Positions 8,214-17,140 of a DNA stretch of 64,000 nucleotides are shown piece after piece. The notes below the pieces were generated by a model. That model was not told the origin of the DNA. It searched no databases and worked only from the letters and a program-made list of their open reading frames with translations. The stretch comes from Actinoplanes derwentensis (GTDB taxonomy: Bacteria > Actinomycetota > Actinomycetes > Mycobacteriales > Micromonosporaceae), in contig NZ_LT629758.1 in assembly GCF_900104725.1 (NCBI RefSeq), positions 5,842,501 to 5,906,500 on the forward strand. The letters run 5' to 3'. A program made the translations under genes and the position numbers. Position 1 is the first letter of the stretch; each line of letters opens with the position of its first letter.

Positions 8214-9434
8214 ATGGCTTCATGGCTTTTCATATCCGTACTGGCCGCGTCTTTAATGGTGTCCGCTCCGGCTTTTGCGGCGCCCGGGCAGAACTGTGCC
8301 GAACCCGGCCGGGCGCAGATAACCGGATCTTATGCGCGGGTCATGCTCCAGGCCGACGAGATCAATGCCATCGAGAACGGCGGCGGTACGACGGTGGCCG
8401 TTCTCGCCACCGGAGTCGACGCCGGCCAGCCGCAACTCGGCAACCGGGTCCTCGACGGCGCCGACGTGCTCGCGAACGCGGGCCGGGCAGGCGACGACTG
8501 CACCGGCCTCGGCACCCAGGTCGCCGGAGTGATCAGCGGCCAGCGCGGCGGCGGCGACAACGACGTGGCCGGCCTCAGCCCCGGCTCCCGCATCCTGCCG
8601 GTCCGGGTGATGCCCGACGATCCCGCCGGTTCCGAACCCACTCCCGGCTCCCTGGCCCGAGGCATCGACACGGCGGTCCAGAACGGCGCCGACGTGATCG
8701 TGGTGGCCGCGCCGGTCCGCACCGACCAGGCGATCCTCGAATCAGCAGTGGCCGACGCCGTGGCCCGAGGCGTGATCATCGTCGCCGCGGTGGGCGAACG
8801 CGCCCGCGACGAACAAGCCGACGCGGGCGGCGAGACGCCGTACCCCGCCGGGTATCGCGATGTCATCGGCGTCGGCGCGATCGACCGGGCCGGCCAGGTC
8901 CCGGCCACGTCCCGTTCCGGCGACTTCGTCGACCTGGTGGCGCCCGGAGTGGCCGTCCCCGCCCTGCAGACCGGCCGCGGCCTGGTCGAGGTGGACGGCA
9001 CCGCCGTGGCCGCCGGTTTCGTAGCCGCGTCGGCCGCCCTACTCCGAGCCCGCCGCCCCGACTTGACCGTCACCGAGGTCACCGACCTGCTCCGGGCCAC
9101 CGCGAGCCCCACCGCGTTCGGCACCGGCGTGGTGAACCCGTACGCCGCCTTGACCGCCCGGACTGTCGACGCGAAGACCCGGCAGCTACCGGCGTTGAAG
9201 CCCGCCCCGCTACCCGACCAGACCGCCGAGGCCCACCGCCGAACAGTGGCCCTAACTAGCGCCCTCCTGGCCGCGATCCTGGTACTGGCCCTCCTGCTGA
9301 CAGCCGCAGCCTTACGCCGAAGCCGCCGCCGGCAGTGGCGCCCGGCCCTGGCCCCACACCTCCACGCCCGCCCCGAGCCACTGGAACCGGGCCCGCCGGT
9401 GATGCTCCTCGACCCGGCAGTTCCTCAGCGGTGA
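8214..9434 (+). CDS. Mycosin (subtilisin-like MycP) homologue, catalytically dead
   Basis: A protein of 406 residues with the architecture of MycP, the membrane-anchored subtilase of ESX secretion systems. It has a signal peptide (1-22), an S8 fold and a C-terminal membrane helix (about 350-370) followed by an Arg-rich cytosolic tail. All catalytic positions are changed. The Asp motif reads VAVLATGVD (Ala65 for Asp), the His motif GLGTQVAG (Leu99 for His), the Ser motif DGTAVAAG (Ala264 for Ser), and the oxyanion Asn region AAVGE (Glu195). Framework residues around each motif are kept, so this is a pseudoprotease rather than a decayed gene. I infer a structural role in stabilising a secretion complex encoded elsewhere. 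Confidence 0.85.
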   Translation: MASWLFISVLAASLMVSAPAFAAPGQNCAEPGRAQITGSYARVMLQADEINAIENGGGTTVAVLATGVDAGQPQLGNRVLDGADVLANAGRAGDDCTGLGTQVAGVISGQRGGGDNDVAGLSPGSRILPVRVMPDDPAGSEPTPGSLARGIDTAVQNGADVIVVAAPVRTDQAILESAVADAVARGVIIVAAVGERARDEQADAGGETPYPAGYRDVIGVGAIDRAGQVPATSRSGDFVDLVAPGVAVPALQTGRGLVEVDGTAVAAGFVAASAALLRARRPDLTVTEVTDLLRATASPTAFGTGVVNPYAALTARTVDAKTRQLPALKPAPLPDQTAEAHRRTVALTSALLAAILVLALLLTAAALRRSRRRQWRPALAPHLHARPEPLEPGPPVMLLDPAVPQR

Positions 9435-9614
9435 CGGACCACTGGCGACCGATGGCGCACAGGCCTTCGGGGGTCTGCCAGGTGAGTGCGGGGAATGCTG
9501 GAAGCAGGCCGACGACCGCGTTCATCAGGCGTGCGGCCATCGGCGGCCGTAGCCGTGTCACCTCGGGTCGCCGGGAACCATGCGGTGGATCATCGCAGCA
9601 CCCCAGCCCGTTGA

Positions 9615-10244
9615 TCAGGAGCGTCTGCCCAGCAGGCCGGCGGCTCGCCACAGGCGGTCGGCTCGGCGGGTGGCCTCCGGCACGGCAGCCGCGCCGCCGG
9701 GCAGGAAGGCGGTGATCAGCCGACTCATCGGTAGCAGCGCCGGGTTCTCCCGCGGGGGCCCGCCGGGGACGACCACACCCAGGTAGGGGCGGCGCAGGGT
9801 GCGCGGAGCGATCACCGACAGGATGCGCCGCAGGTGACTGCGATGGGAGACGATCGCCACCGGCCGCTCGTCGCCGAACCAGAGGTCGGACCGGAGCAGG
9901 TTGGTCACCGTGTCGACCGATCGGCGTTCGACCCGGATGGACGCGGGGTCGGCTCCGGTCTCCACCAGCCAGGCGCGCATCAGGTCGGCTTCGGGAACGC
10001 CCTGGTAGGAGCACCCGTCGATGCTCTGCGGCGCTCCTGTGTGGTCGGCCGGGGATTTGTAGCCGGAGCAGACGATCAGGCCACGGTTCAGGGACCGGTG
10101 CAGGGCCAGCGCGGTCCGGCAGCGGTCGACTCCGCCGGAGGTCAGGGCGGTGGCGTCGGCGTCGCGGCCGTAACCGGGGATCAGGACGTGTGTGACGTCG
10201 GCCAGCGTCAGCCCCGGGGTTCCGGGCAGCACCTCGAACTCCAC
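9615..10244 (-). CDS. YdcF/DUF218-family protein
   Basis: A protein of 209 residues. The family pattern is visible in THVLIPGYGRDAD, GGVDRCRTALAL, LIVCSGYK, LMRAWLVETGADPASIRVERRSVDTVTN and PVAIVSHRSHLRR, the alternating strands and conserved Glu/Asn/Ser/His of the DUF218 alpha/beta fold found in SanA/ElyC/YdcF proteins. There is no signal peptide or membrane segment, unlike SanA/ElyC. GTG 10244 (VEFEVLPG) is the likely start; the open frame continues upstream through the divergent regulator gene. Its substrate is unknown. Confidence 0.75.
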   Translation of the reverse strand: MEFEVLPGTPGLTLADVTHVLIPGYGRDADATALTSGGVDRCRTALALHRSLNRGLIVCSGYKSPADHTGAPQSIDGCSYQGVPEADLMRAWLVETGADPASIRVERRSVDTVTNLLRSDLWFGDERPVAIVSHRSHLRRILSVIAPRTLRRPYLGVVVPGGPPRENPALLPMSRLITAFLPGGAAAVPEATRRADRLWRAAGLLGRRS

Positions 10245-10294
10245 GAGATCAGTCTGACAGCCGGGGACCCGTGCCGGAGTGCCCGGGCGGCAAG

Positions 10295-13200
10295 ATGGGA
10301 GGTGTGGAGATCGGGGTGCTCGGGCCGGTTGAGGTTCGAGGGGATGACGGGGCGCTTCGGCCGGTGGCGGGAGTGCGGCTGCGTACCCTCGTGGTCCTGC
10401 TCGCTCTGGACGCCGGCCGTGAGGTGACCGCCGACCGGTTGATCGACGGCATCTGGGGTGTGCGGGCGGCCGCGAACGCACTGCAGGCGCTGATGTCCCG
10501 GCTGCGGCGGACCGGGCTGACCGTGGAGGCCACCCGGAGCGGTTATCGCCTGGTGCTGGATCCGGAGCGGGTCGACGCGCACCGGTTCGCCGGGGATCCG
10601 GGGCGGTACCTGCATCTGTGGCGTGGTGATCTGGAGTTCCCGGCGGTCGCGGAGCCGGAGGCGGTCCGGTTGCGCGGGTTGCGGCTGGCGGCACAGCGGT
10701 CGGCTCTGACCGGGAACGTTCCGGAGCTGGAGGCGCTGGTCACGGCGCATCCGCTGGACGAACCGCTGGCCGCGCTGCTGATCCGGGCGCTCCGGGACGA
10801 CGGTAACCGCGGGGGCGCGCTGGAGGTTTTCGAACAGACCCGGCGGCGTCTCGCGGATCAGCTGGGTGTGGATCCGTCGGCCGAGTTGTCCGGACTGCAT
10901 CGGGAGCTGCTTCAGGAGCGGCGGGGCAATCTTCCGGTCGAGGTGAGCAGTTTCATCGGTGACGTGAGCACCGTGGACGTTTTGGTGAAGAGTCACCGGC
11001 TGGTCACGTTGACCGGTCCGGGTGGCAGCGGCAAGACGCGGCTGTCGGTCGAGGTCGGCGCCCGGCTGCCGGGTGAGGTGTGGCTGGTGGAGCTGGCTTC
11101 GGTGCGGGATCCGGCCGAGGTTGCGCAGGCGGTCCTGACCACGTTGGGTCTGCGCGGTCAGGGGGTGCCGCTGACCCGGCTGCGGGAGGCTCTGTCCGGC
11201 CGGGAGATGCTGCTGATCCTGGACAACTGCGAGCATGTGATCGGGGCGGCCGCCGAGGTCGCCGACGTGCTGCTGCGGGCCGCGCCGGGGCTGCGGGTGC
11301 TGGCCACCAGCCGGGAGCCGCTGGGCATCGTGGGTGAGCGGCTGTTCCCGGTGGAGCCTCTCGAACTGCCTCCACCGGGTGCGGGGCCGGAGAGCGCGGC
11401 GCGGGCTCCGGCGGTCCGGTTGCTGCTGGAGCGGGCTTCCGGTTTCACCCTGACAAGCGACAACACCACTGCGGTGGTACGGGTGTGCCGAGCCCTCGAC
11501 GGCATCCCGCTCGCCATCGAGCTGGCGGCGGCTCGGCTCCGGACGCTGCCGGTGGCTGTTCTCGCCGACCGCCTGACCGACCGGTTCCGGCTGCTGACCG
11601 GCGGCAGCCGTACCGCGCTCCCCCGGCATCGGACGCTGCGCGCGGTGGTCGACTGGAGCTGGGATCTGCTGTCCGAACCGGAACGGCGGCTGTGGCGGCG
11701 GTTGTCGGCGCTGCCGGGTGGTGCCGAGGTGGCCACGGCCGAGCAGGTGTGCGGTGCCGACCCGGACCTGCTGGGCATGCTTGTCGACAAGTCGCTGCTG
11801 GGGCTGGGTGTGGACGGCCGGTACCGGATGCTGGAGTCGATCCGCGAGTACGGCCTGGAGCGCCTGGCCGAGGCCGGTGAGACCGAGTCGATGCGCCGCA
11901 CTCTGGCCGCCCATCTGATCGCGCTGGCGGCCGAGGCCGAACCGCATCTGCGCCGGGCCGACCAGTTGATCTGGCTGGACCGGCTGGGCCGGGAGCACGA
12001 CAACCTGCACGCGGCCGTCCGGGACGCGATCACCGCGGGCGACCGGGGGAACGCGGCCACGCTGGTGGCGAACCTGGGCTGGTACTGGTGGCTGAACGGG
12101 CACCGGACCGAAGGCACCCGGCTGTGTGTGGAGGTGCTCGCGATGACCGGGCCCACCGACCGGGCCGACCTCGCGCTGGTGCACGCGTTCACCGCGCTCA
12201 ACGGGGTAGAGGGCCCGATGGGCTTCGACGAGGTGAAGTGCTATTTCCGGGAGGCCGAACGGCTCGCTGTGGGGGTGTCGGCCCGGCATCCGGGGTTGCG
12301 CATGCTCACCCCGTTGGCGGCCATCTATTCGGGTTCGCCGATGCTGTCGCGGGGTGTGTTCGGCGGTGCGGAGGACCTGGCCGACGATCCGGACCCGTGG
12401 TTGCGGGCCATCTCCCGGATGCTGATCGGGCAGGTCCGGCTGAATCTGGGGGAACCCGCGGAGGTCGCCGAGGAGGATCTACGGTTCGCGCTGGCCGGTT
12501 TCCGGGCGGTCGGGGATCGCTGGGGCATCGGGTTCACGCTCAGTTCGCTGGCCGATCTGACGGCCGCGCGCGGCGAGCTGCGGCAGGCGCTGGTGTGGCA
12601 GCGGGAGGCGCTGGCCCTGCTGGAGGTGGTGGGCATGCGGGAGGATCTGCCGCAGCTCGCCGTCAAGATGGCCCATCAGGTGTGGCTCAGTGGCGAGCAC
12701 GAGGAGGCGCATCGGCTGCTCGAACGCGCCCGTGAGTACGCCCGGGACGTCGGCGCGCCCGAGGTGATGGCGTCGGTGCACCACTGTCACGCCGTGATCG
12801 CCCTGGCCGAGGGGGATCTGGACGCGGCCCGTGAGTTCAACGCGCTGGCGGTCCGGCTGATCGAGAACTCGACGTTCGCACCGCAGTTCCGGGCGATGGC
12901 GCACAGTACCGGCGCGCTGATCGAGGGGGCCGCCGGTGACCTGGCGACGGCCCGGCGGAAGCACCGGACGGCGATCCGGCTGGCGGCGAGCGCGCAGGAC
13001 TCCCCGGTGATCGCGCAGGTGCTGGCCGGGATCGCGGATCTGGCGCTGAGGGAGGGCGATCCGGGGCGGGCGGCCCGGCTGCTGGGTGCCGCGGACTCGG
13101 TGCGCGGTTCCCTGGACCGGACGGTGGAGCAGGCGGAACGGACCGGCCGCGAAGCCCGCGCCGCACTGGGCGACGCGGGCTTCGAGACGGCCTACCGACG

Positions 13201-13318
13201 GGGTGCCGGGGTCACCATGGCGACGGCGCTGGCCGCCAGTGGGCTAGATCCGGCGCCGGAACGCCCAGACCGACAGTGGGGCGAAGACGACCAGGGAGCC
13301 GGCGCCCCACAGCAGTGA
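10295..13318 (+). CDS. AfsR/SARP-type transcriptional regulator (OmpR-like HTH, BTAD, NB-ARC, TPR)
   Basis: About 1007 residues. The N-terminal OmpR-like winged helix (EIGVLGPVEVRGDDG...VTADRLIDGIWG, 1-90) and a BTAD helical region (90-215) are followed by an NB-ARC ATPase with P-loop TLTGPGGSGKTRLS near 240 and Walker B MLLILDNCEH. TPR-like helices run from about 540 to the end. This architecture usually activates secondary-metabolite or exporter genes in response to ATP binding. ATG 10295 is chosen; GTG 10304 (VEIGVLG) is an alternative start. The last 75 bp overlap the end of the convergent ABC permease gene. The neighbouring DrrAB exporter is a candidate target. Confidence 0.88.
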   Translation: MGGVEIGVLGPVEVRGDDGALRPVAGVRLRTLVVLLALDAGREVTADRLIDGIWGVRAAANALQALMSRLRRTGLTVEATRSGYRLVLDPERVDAHRFAGDPGRYLHLWRGDLEFPAVAEPEAVRLRGLRLAAQRSALTGNVPELEALVTAHPLDEPLAALLIRALRDDGNRGGALEVFEQTRRRLADQLGVDPSAELSGLHRELLQERRGNLPVEVSSFIGDVSTVDVLVKSHRLVTLTGPGGSGKTRLSVEVGARLPGEVWLVELASVRDPAEVAQAVLTTLGLRGQGVPLTRLREALSGREMLLILDNCEHVIGAAAEVADVLLRAAPGLRVLATSREPLGIVGERLFPVEPLELPPPGAGPESAARAPAVRLLLERASGFTLTSDNTTAVVRVCRALDGIPLAIELAAARLRTLPVAVLADRLTDRFRLLTGGSRTALPRHRTLRAVVDWSWDLLSEPERRLWRRLSALPGGAEVATAEQVCGADPDLLGMLVDKSLLGLGVDGRYRMLESIREYGLERLAEAGETESMRRTLAAHLIALAAEAEPHLRRADQLIWLDRLGREHDNLHAAVRDAITAGDRGNAATLVANLGWYWWLNGHRTEGTRLCVEVLAMTGPTDRADLALVHAFTALNGVEGPMGFDEVKCYFREAERLAVGVSARHPGLRMLTPLAAIYSGSPMLSRGVFGGAEDLADDPDPWLRAISRMLIGQVRLNLGEPAEVAEEDLRFALAGFRAVGDRWGIGFTLSSLADLTAARGELRQALVWQREALALLEVVGMREDLPQLAVKMAHQVWLSGEHEEAHRLLERAREYARDVGAPEVMASVHHCHAVIALAEGDLDAAREFNALAVRLIENSTFAPQFRAMAHSTGALIEGAAGDLATARRKHRTAIRLAASAQDSPVIAQVLAGIADLALREGDPGRAARLLGAADSVRGSLDRTVEQAERTGREARAALGDAGFETAYRRGAGVTMATALAASGLDPAPERPDRQWGEDDQGAGAPQQ

Positions 13319-14005
13319 CTGGATCACCGGACCGGCGACCGGACCGCCGCTGAGCAGGCCGCGGGCCGCGTCGGCGAGGATGCTTGTCGGGTTGACGTCG
13401 GCGAACGCCCGGAGCCAGCCCGGCATGGTGTCGACGGGCACGAACGCCCCGCTGGCGAAGGTGATCGGGAACAGCAGCACGAACCCGAAGATCTGCACCT
13501 TCTCCGGGGAGCTGACCAGCATCGCCACCAGCACCGACATCCAGGAGACGGCGAAACCGAAACCGAGCAGCAGGGCGAACGCGGCGAGCACCTGGACCGG
13601 GCCGGTCCCGATCCGGAACCCGAGCACCATGCCGAGGCCGAGGAGCAGGGCGACCGCCCAGGCCTGTTTGATCACGTCGGCGACGATCCGGCCGGCGAGT
13701 GGCGAGAACCGGGCGATCGGCAGGGACCGGAGCCGGTCGAAGACTCCTTTACTGATGTCGGTGTTCAGGCCGACGCCGGTGTTGAGGGTGGCGAAGAGCA
13801 GGTTCTGCACGATGATGCCGGGCAGCGCGTAGGTCAGGTACTGGCCGGGACTGTCCGCGATGGCCCCGCCGAAGACGTAGGTGAAGAGCAGCAGGAACAT
13901 GATCGGCTGCACGCTGAAGTCGAACAGTTCGAACGGGTTGTGCTTGATCTGGACCAGGGTCCGCCAGGCCAGCGTGGCGGTGTTGCGGACGGCCGTCGTG
14001 GTCAT
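13244..14005 (-). CDS. ABC-2 type transporter permease (DrrB-like)
   Basis: A protein of 253 residues with six predicted membrane helices and the ABC-2 layout. The N-terminus is cytosolic (TLVQIKHNPFELFDFSVQP), and the signature loop between helices reads FDRLRSLPIARFSPL. The later segment FPITFASGAFVPVDTMPGWL resembles the conserved DrrB/NodJ region. Its ATG overlaps the stop of the ATPase gene (ATGA), so the two are translationally coupled. It probably exports a hydrophobic drug-like or self-made compound. Its 3' end overlaps the convergent regulator gene. Confidence 0.92.
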   Translation of the reverse strand: MTTTAVRNTATLAWRTLVQIKHNPFELFDFSVQPIMFLLLFTYVFGGAIADSPGQYLTYALPGIIVQNLLFATLNTGVGLNTDISKGVFDRLRSLPIARFSPLAGRIVADVIKQAWAVALLLGLGMVLGFRIGTGPVQVLAAFALLLGFGFAVSWMSVLVAMLVSSPEKVQIFGFVLLFPITFASGAFVPVDTMPGWLRAFADVNPTSILADAARGLLSGGPVAGPVIQSLLWGAGSLVVFAPLSVWAFRRRI

Positions 14006-14937
14006 GAGCGGGCTCCGGTCAGACTGAGGAAGACTTCGTCGAGGCTGGGGCTGCGCAGGGCCAGTTCGGCTACCACGAGGCCGTGTTCATCCAGTTCGCG
14101 GACCAGTTCGGCGAGCGCTCCGGGGTCACTGACCGGGGCGGTGACGAGTTCGCCGCGCACGTCGACCGGGCCGATGGCGACCCGGGCCACCGCCGCGCGT
14201 ACCCGGTCCAGTTCGTCGGTGAAGGCCGGTCGCACGGTCACCGTCTGGGCTCCGGTCTGTGCCTTCAGCGAGGCGGGGGTGCCGGTGGCGATGACCCGGC
14301 CGTGGTCGATCACCACGATCTCGTGGGCGAGCTGGTCGGCCTCGTCCAGGTACTGGGTGGTGAGCAGCACGGTGGTGCCGCCGGTGACCAGGGTGCGGAT
14401 GACGTCCCATACTTCGTTGCGGCTGCGCGGGTCCAGGCCGGTGGTGGGTTCGTCGAGGTAGAGCACCTGCGGGTCGCCGACCAGGCTGGCGGCCAGGTCG
14501 AGGCGGCGGCGCATGCCTCCGGAGTACTTTCCGGCGGCTCGGCTCGCGGCGTCGGTCAGTTCGAAGCGTTCCAGCAGTTCAGCGGCCCGAGCGCGGGCGT
14601 CGCGGCGGGACAGGCCGAGCAGCCGGCCGATCATCAGCAGGTTCTCGGTGCCGTTCAGGGTCTCGTCGACCGACGCGTACTGGCCGGTCAGCCCGATCAG
14701 TCTGCGGACCTCGTGCGGGTTGCGGACCACGTCGTGGCCGCCGACCCGGGCGTGCCCGGAGTCGGGGCGGATCAGGGTGGCCAGGACCCGGACGGCGGTG
14801 GTCTTCCCGGCGCCGTTCGGGCCGAGCAGTCCGAGCACGGTGCCCGGTCGCACGGCCAGGTCGACGCCGTCGAGAGCGGTGGTGTCGCCGAAGCGTTTCC
14901 CTAGCCCTTCGGCGCGGATGGCATAGGTGGTGTCCAT
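14002..14937 (-). CDS. ABC transporter ATP-binding protein (DrrA-like)
   Basis: A protein of 311 residues. Walker A is GLLGPNGAGKTTAVR, the Q-loop sits in GLTGQYASVDE, the signature is YSGGMRRRLDLA, Walker B/D-loop is VLYLDEPTTGLDPRSR and the switch region LLTTQYLDEADQL carries Gln where the H-loop His is expected, typical of DrrA-type daunorubicin-resistance ATPases. The C-terminal 90 residues form the DrrA extension ending in LRSPSLDEVFLSLTG. ATG 14937 is chosen; a GTG three codons earlier is possible. It is coupled to the permease gene downstream. Confidence 0.95.
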   Translation of the reverse strand: MDTTYAIRAEGLGKRFGDTTALDGVDLAVRPGTVLGLLGPNGAGKTTAVRVLATLIRPDSGHARVGGHDVVRNPHEVRRLIGLTGQYASVDETLNGTENLLMIGRLLGLSRRDARARAAELLERFELTDAASRAAGKYSGGMRRRLDLAASLVGDPQVLYLDEPTTGLDPRSRNEVWDVIRTLVTGGTTVLLTTQYLDEADQLAHEIVVIDHGRVIATGTPASLKAQTGAQTVTVRPAFTDELDRVRAAVARVAIGPVDVRGELVTAPVSDPGALAELVRELDEHGLVVAELALRSPSLDEVFLSLTGARS

Positions 14938-15004
14938 GCCGGACACGGTGCCCGGCGGGGCTGATACGGCGCTGACACGAGGGCCGGCGCCGTATCAGCG
15001 GATG

Positions 15005-17131
15005 TCAGAGCAGCCGGCCGAGGTCCAGGAAGACGGTCTCGCCGGTGGCGTCGTCGATGCCGTCGTTGTCGGTGACCGCGTAGGTGCGCCCGTCACCGGC
15101 GACCGCGAGGCCTTCGACCTTGTCCTGCGTCCAGCCACGGTCCGCCGTCAGCAGCGGCAGAAGATCCTTGACCAGCTTCTTCCGTACGATCGGAGTACCG
15201 GTCCCGCTCTTCGGGGCGTCGAAGATGTAGACCTTCTTGATCGCGGCAAGGGTGCCCCGCTGGTTGTCCCGCTCGATGACGGCGAAGGTGTCGGCGTCGA
15301 CCGCGACCAGCTCGGAGAGCCCGGTCCAGCCGGTGGGTGCGGTGTCGAGCGGGTAGAGCAGCCACGACCAGGTCTTGCTGACCGTGTCGTAGCGGCCGAT
15401 CCGGGCGGTGTTGACCGGGTCGCCCTTGATGGCGCGCTGGACGGCCACCCACACGCCGGTGCCGTTCTCAGCCACGCCCTCCAGACCGTTGCTGGTGATC
15501 GCCGAGGCCACTTCGGACGGCAGGGCGATCTCCTCCTCGACTTCGGCGCGCTTGTTCAGGCGTACCAGCAAGTCGGGCTTTTTGCCCGCACCGGTGCCCT
15601 CGACGGCCAGCCAGTAGCCGCCTGCCTTGCGCACCACCAACCCCTCGGCGTCGTAGCCGACCGGCTTGCCGTCCTTGGTGACGGTGATCTGCGAGTCGAT
15701 CACGCCGCTGGTGGTGAGGCCGAGGATGCGGGTCGGCGAGTAGACCGAGTCGGTGACGGTGGCCAGCCGGTCGCGGCGGCCGGGGACCGCGGCGAGTGCC
15801 GACAGCGCGCCCCACGGGATGTCGTTCACCGAGACCGGGTGCTCGGCGCGCGGTTTGCCGAACCCGAAGAGCTGGATGCCGCCGCGGATGCCGATCGACG
15901 GGTCCTCCTCCTCGCTGGAGACGACGATCAGGTTGCGCGACGGGACCACGACGACACCCTCGGGCGCGTTGGTGGTCGGCAGGAGCCGGGTGAACCGCGG
16001 TCTGCGCGGGTTCGACACGTCGTAGACCGCGGTGAAGTTGCCGCGTTCGGAGTTCACGAAGACGTACGGCACCCGGTTGAGCACGGCGAACGCGACGTTC
16101 TCCACTTCGATGCCCTTGGCGTCGGAGCGTTTGTCCGGGTACTGGCCGTGGGCGACGGCGAGGCGTTCCAGGGTGTTGCCGGCGTCCCAGACGACCTTGC
16201 CGGTCTTCTTGTCGAAGATCGACCAGCCGCGGGAGCCGCCCTCGTAGTCGCCCTCGTTGGCGGTGGCGAACAGGTCGTCGCTGATCCAGGCGACGCCGTC
16301 CGGCTCGCGCTTGGCGGTGATCGTGCCGGTCAGTTCGATCTCGTCGTCGTCGAGCGTGTCGACCTTCGTCAGCGTCACCGATCCCGCGTCGATGCTCTTC
16401 TTGATCTTGCGGGTCGGGAGGTCGACGACCACGACGTGGTTGTTCTCCTGCAGCGAGACGACCGCCTCGTCACGGGAGTTGATGCTGACGTACTCCGGCT
16501 CGGGATCGGTCGGCGCCACGGTGGACAATTCGGACAGATCTACTTTTTTCACGATCCACGTGCGGGTGTCGATCACGGCGAGGTAGCCCGCCGGGCCCTG
16601 CGGGATCGCGCCGTCGTCGACGTCCTCGTCCCGCTCGTTCTCGATGGCGACGGCGATGTAACGACCGCTCGGCGCGACGGCGACCGAGTCCGGTTGCCCG
16701 CCGAGGTCGATCTCGCGGACGGTCGCGCGGGATGCGGCGTCGATCACGACCAGCTTGCCGGACGGCGACGTGAAACTCGCCGAGGTGTTCACCCCGGCGA
16801 GCAGCAGCCGGCCCAGGTGCGCCACCGACGTCGGCTCGCCGCCGACCGCGAGAGTGCCCGATGGCTTCGGCGCCGTCGGGTTCGTGATGTCGACGAAACC
16901 GAGGCGTCTGCCGGGGCTGTCGGTGTAGACGACGGTGCGGCCGTCCTCGGTGACCGTGGAGATCTCGGCAGCGGCGGTGTCGCCGATCGACGAGTTCAGG
17001 TAGGCCGGGAAGGTGGCGAGCCGGCGGAACTCCGGGGTGCGGCCGTGGGCGGCCGCCGCGGTGGGCACGGCGCCGGCCGCGGCCAGGACCACGACGGAGA
17101 CGACCGCCGAGGTGGAACGGCGTAGAGACAT
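15005..17131 (-). CDS. Secreted beta-propeller protein with C-terminal phytase-like (esterase-like) domain
   Basis: A protein of 708 residues with a Sec signal peptide (MSLRRSTSAVVSVVVLAAAG, cleavage likely after AAAA near 27). The first about 400 residues have propeller-like blades with LVVIDAASR, YLAVIDTRTW and VVVVDLPTR repeats, as in LVIVD/choice-of-anchor proteins. The last about 280 residues contain SPTRILGLTTSG...VGYDAEGLVVRKAGGYWLAVE...SNGLEGVAENG...DKVEGLAVAGDGRTYAVTDNDG, the pattern of the phytase-like esterase domain. There is no membrane anchor. An extracellular role is inferred; the substrate is unknown. A mannosyltransferase gene lies immediately downstream on the same strand. 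Confidence 0.85.
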   Translation of the reverse strand: MSLRRSTSAVVSVVVLAAAGAVPTAAAAHGRTPEFRRLATFPAYLNSSIGDTAAAEISTVTEDGRTVVYTDSPGRRLGFVDITNPTAPKPSGTLAVGGEPTSVAHLGRLLLAGVNTSASFTSPSGKLVVIDAASRATVREIDLGGQPDSVAVAPSGRYIAVAIENERDEDVDDGAIPQGPAGYLAVIDTRTWIVKKVDLSELSTVAPTDPEPEYVSINSRDEAVVSLQENNHVVVVDLPTRKIKKSIDAGSVTLTKVDTLDDDEIELTGTITAKREPDGVAWISDDLFATANEGDYEGGSRGWSIFDKKTGKVVWDAGNTLERLAVAHGQYPDKRSDAKGIEVENVAFAVLNRVPYVFVNSERGNFTAVYDVSNPRRPRFTRLLPTTNAPEGVVVVPSRNLIVVSSEEEDPSIGIRGGIQLFGFGKPRAEHPVSVNDIPWGALSALAAVPGRRDRLATVTDSVYSPTRILGLTTSGVIDSQITVTKDGKPVGYDAEGLVVRKAGGYWLAVEGTGAGKKPDLLVRLNKRAEVEEEIALPSEVASAITSNGLEGVAENGTGVWVAVQRAIKGDPVNTARIGRYDTVSKTWSWLLYPLDTAPTGWTGLSELVAVDADTFAVIERDNQRGTLAAIKKVYIFDAPKSGTGTPIVRKKLVKDLLPLLTADRGWTQDKVEGLAVAGDGRTYAVTDNDGIDDATGETVFLDLGRLL

Positions 17132-17140
17132 GCACTCTGC

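Noticed and set aside
9256..10014. Minus-strand open frame of 252 codons spanning the mycosin end
   Set aside because: Most of it is a shadow of the YdcF-like gene and of the mycosin gene; only a 40-residue stretch is listed as a possible remnant.
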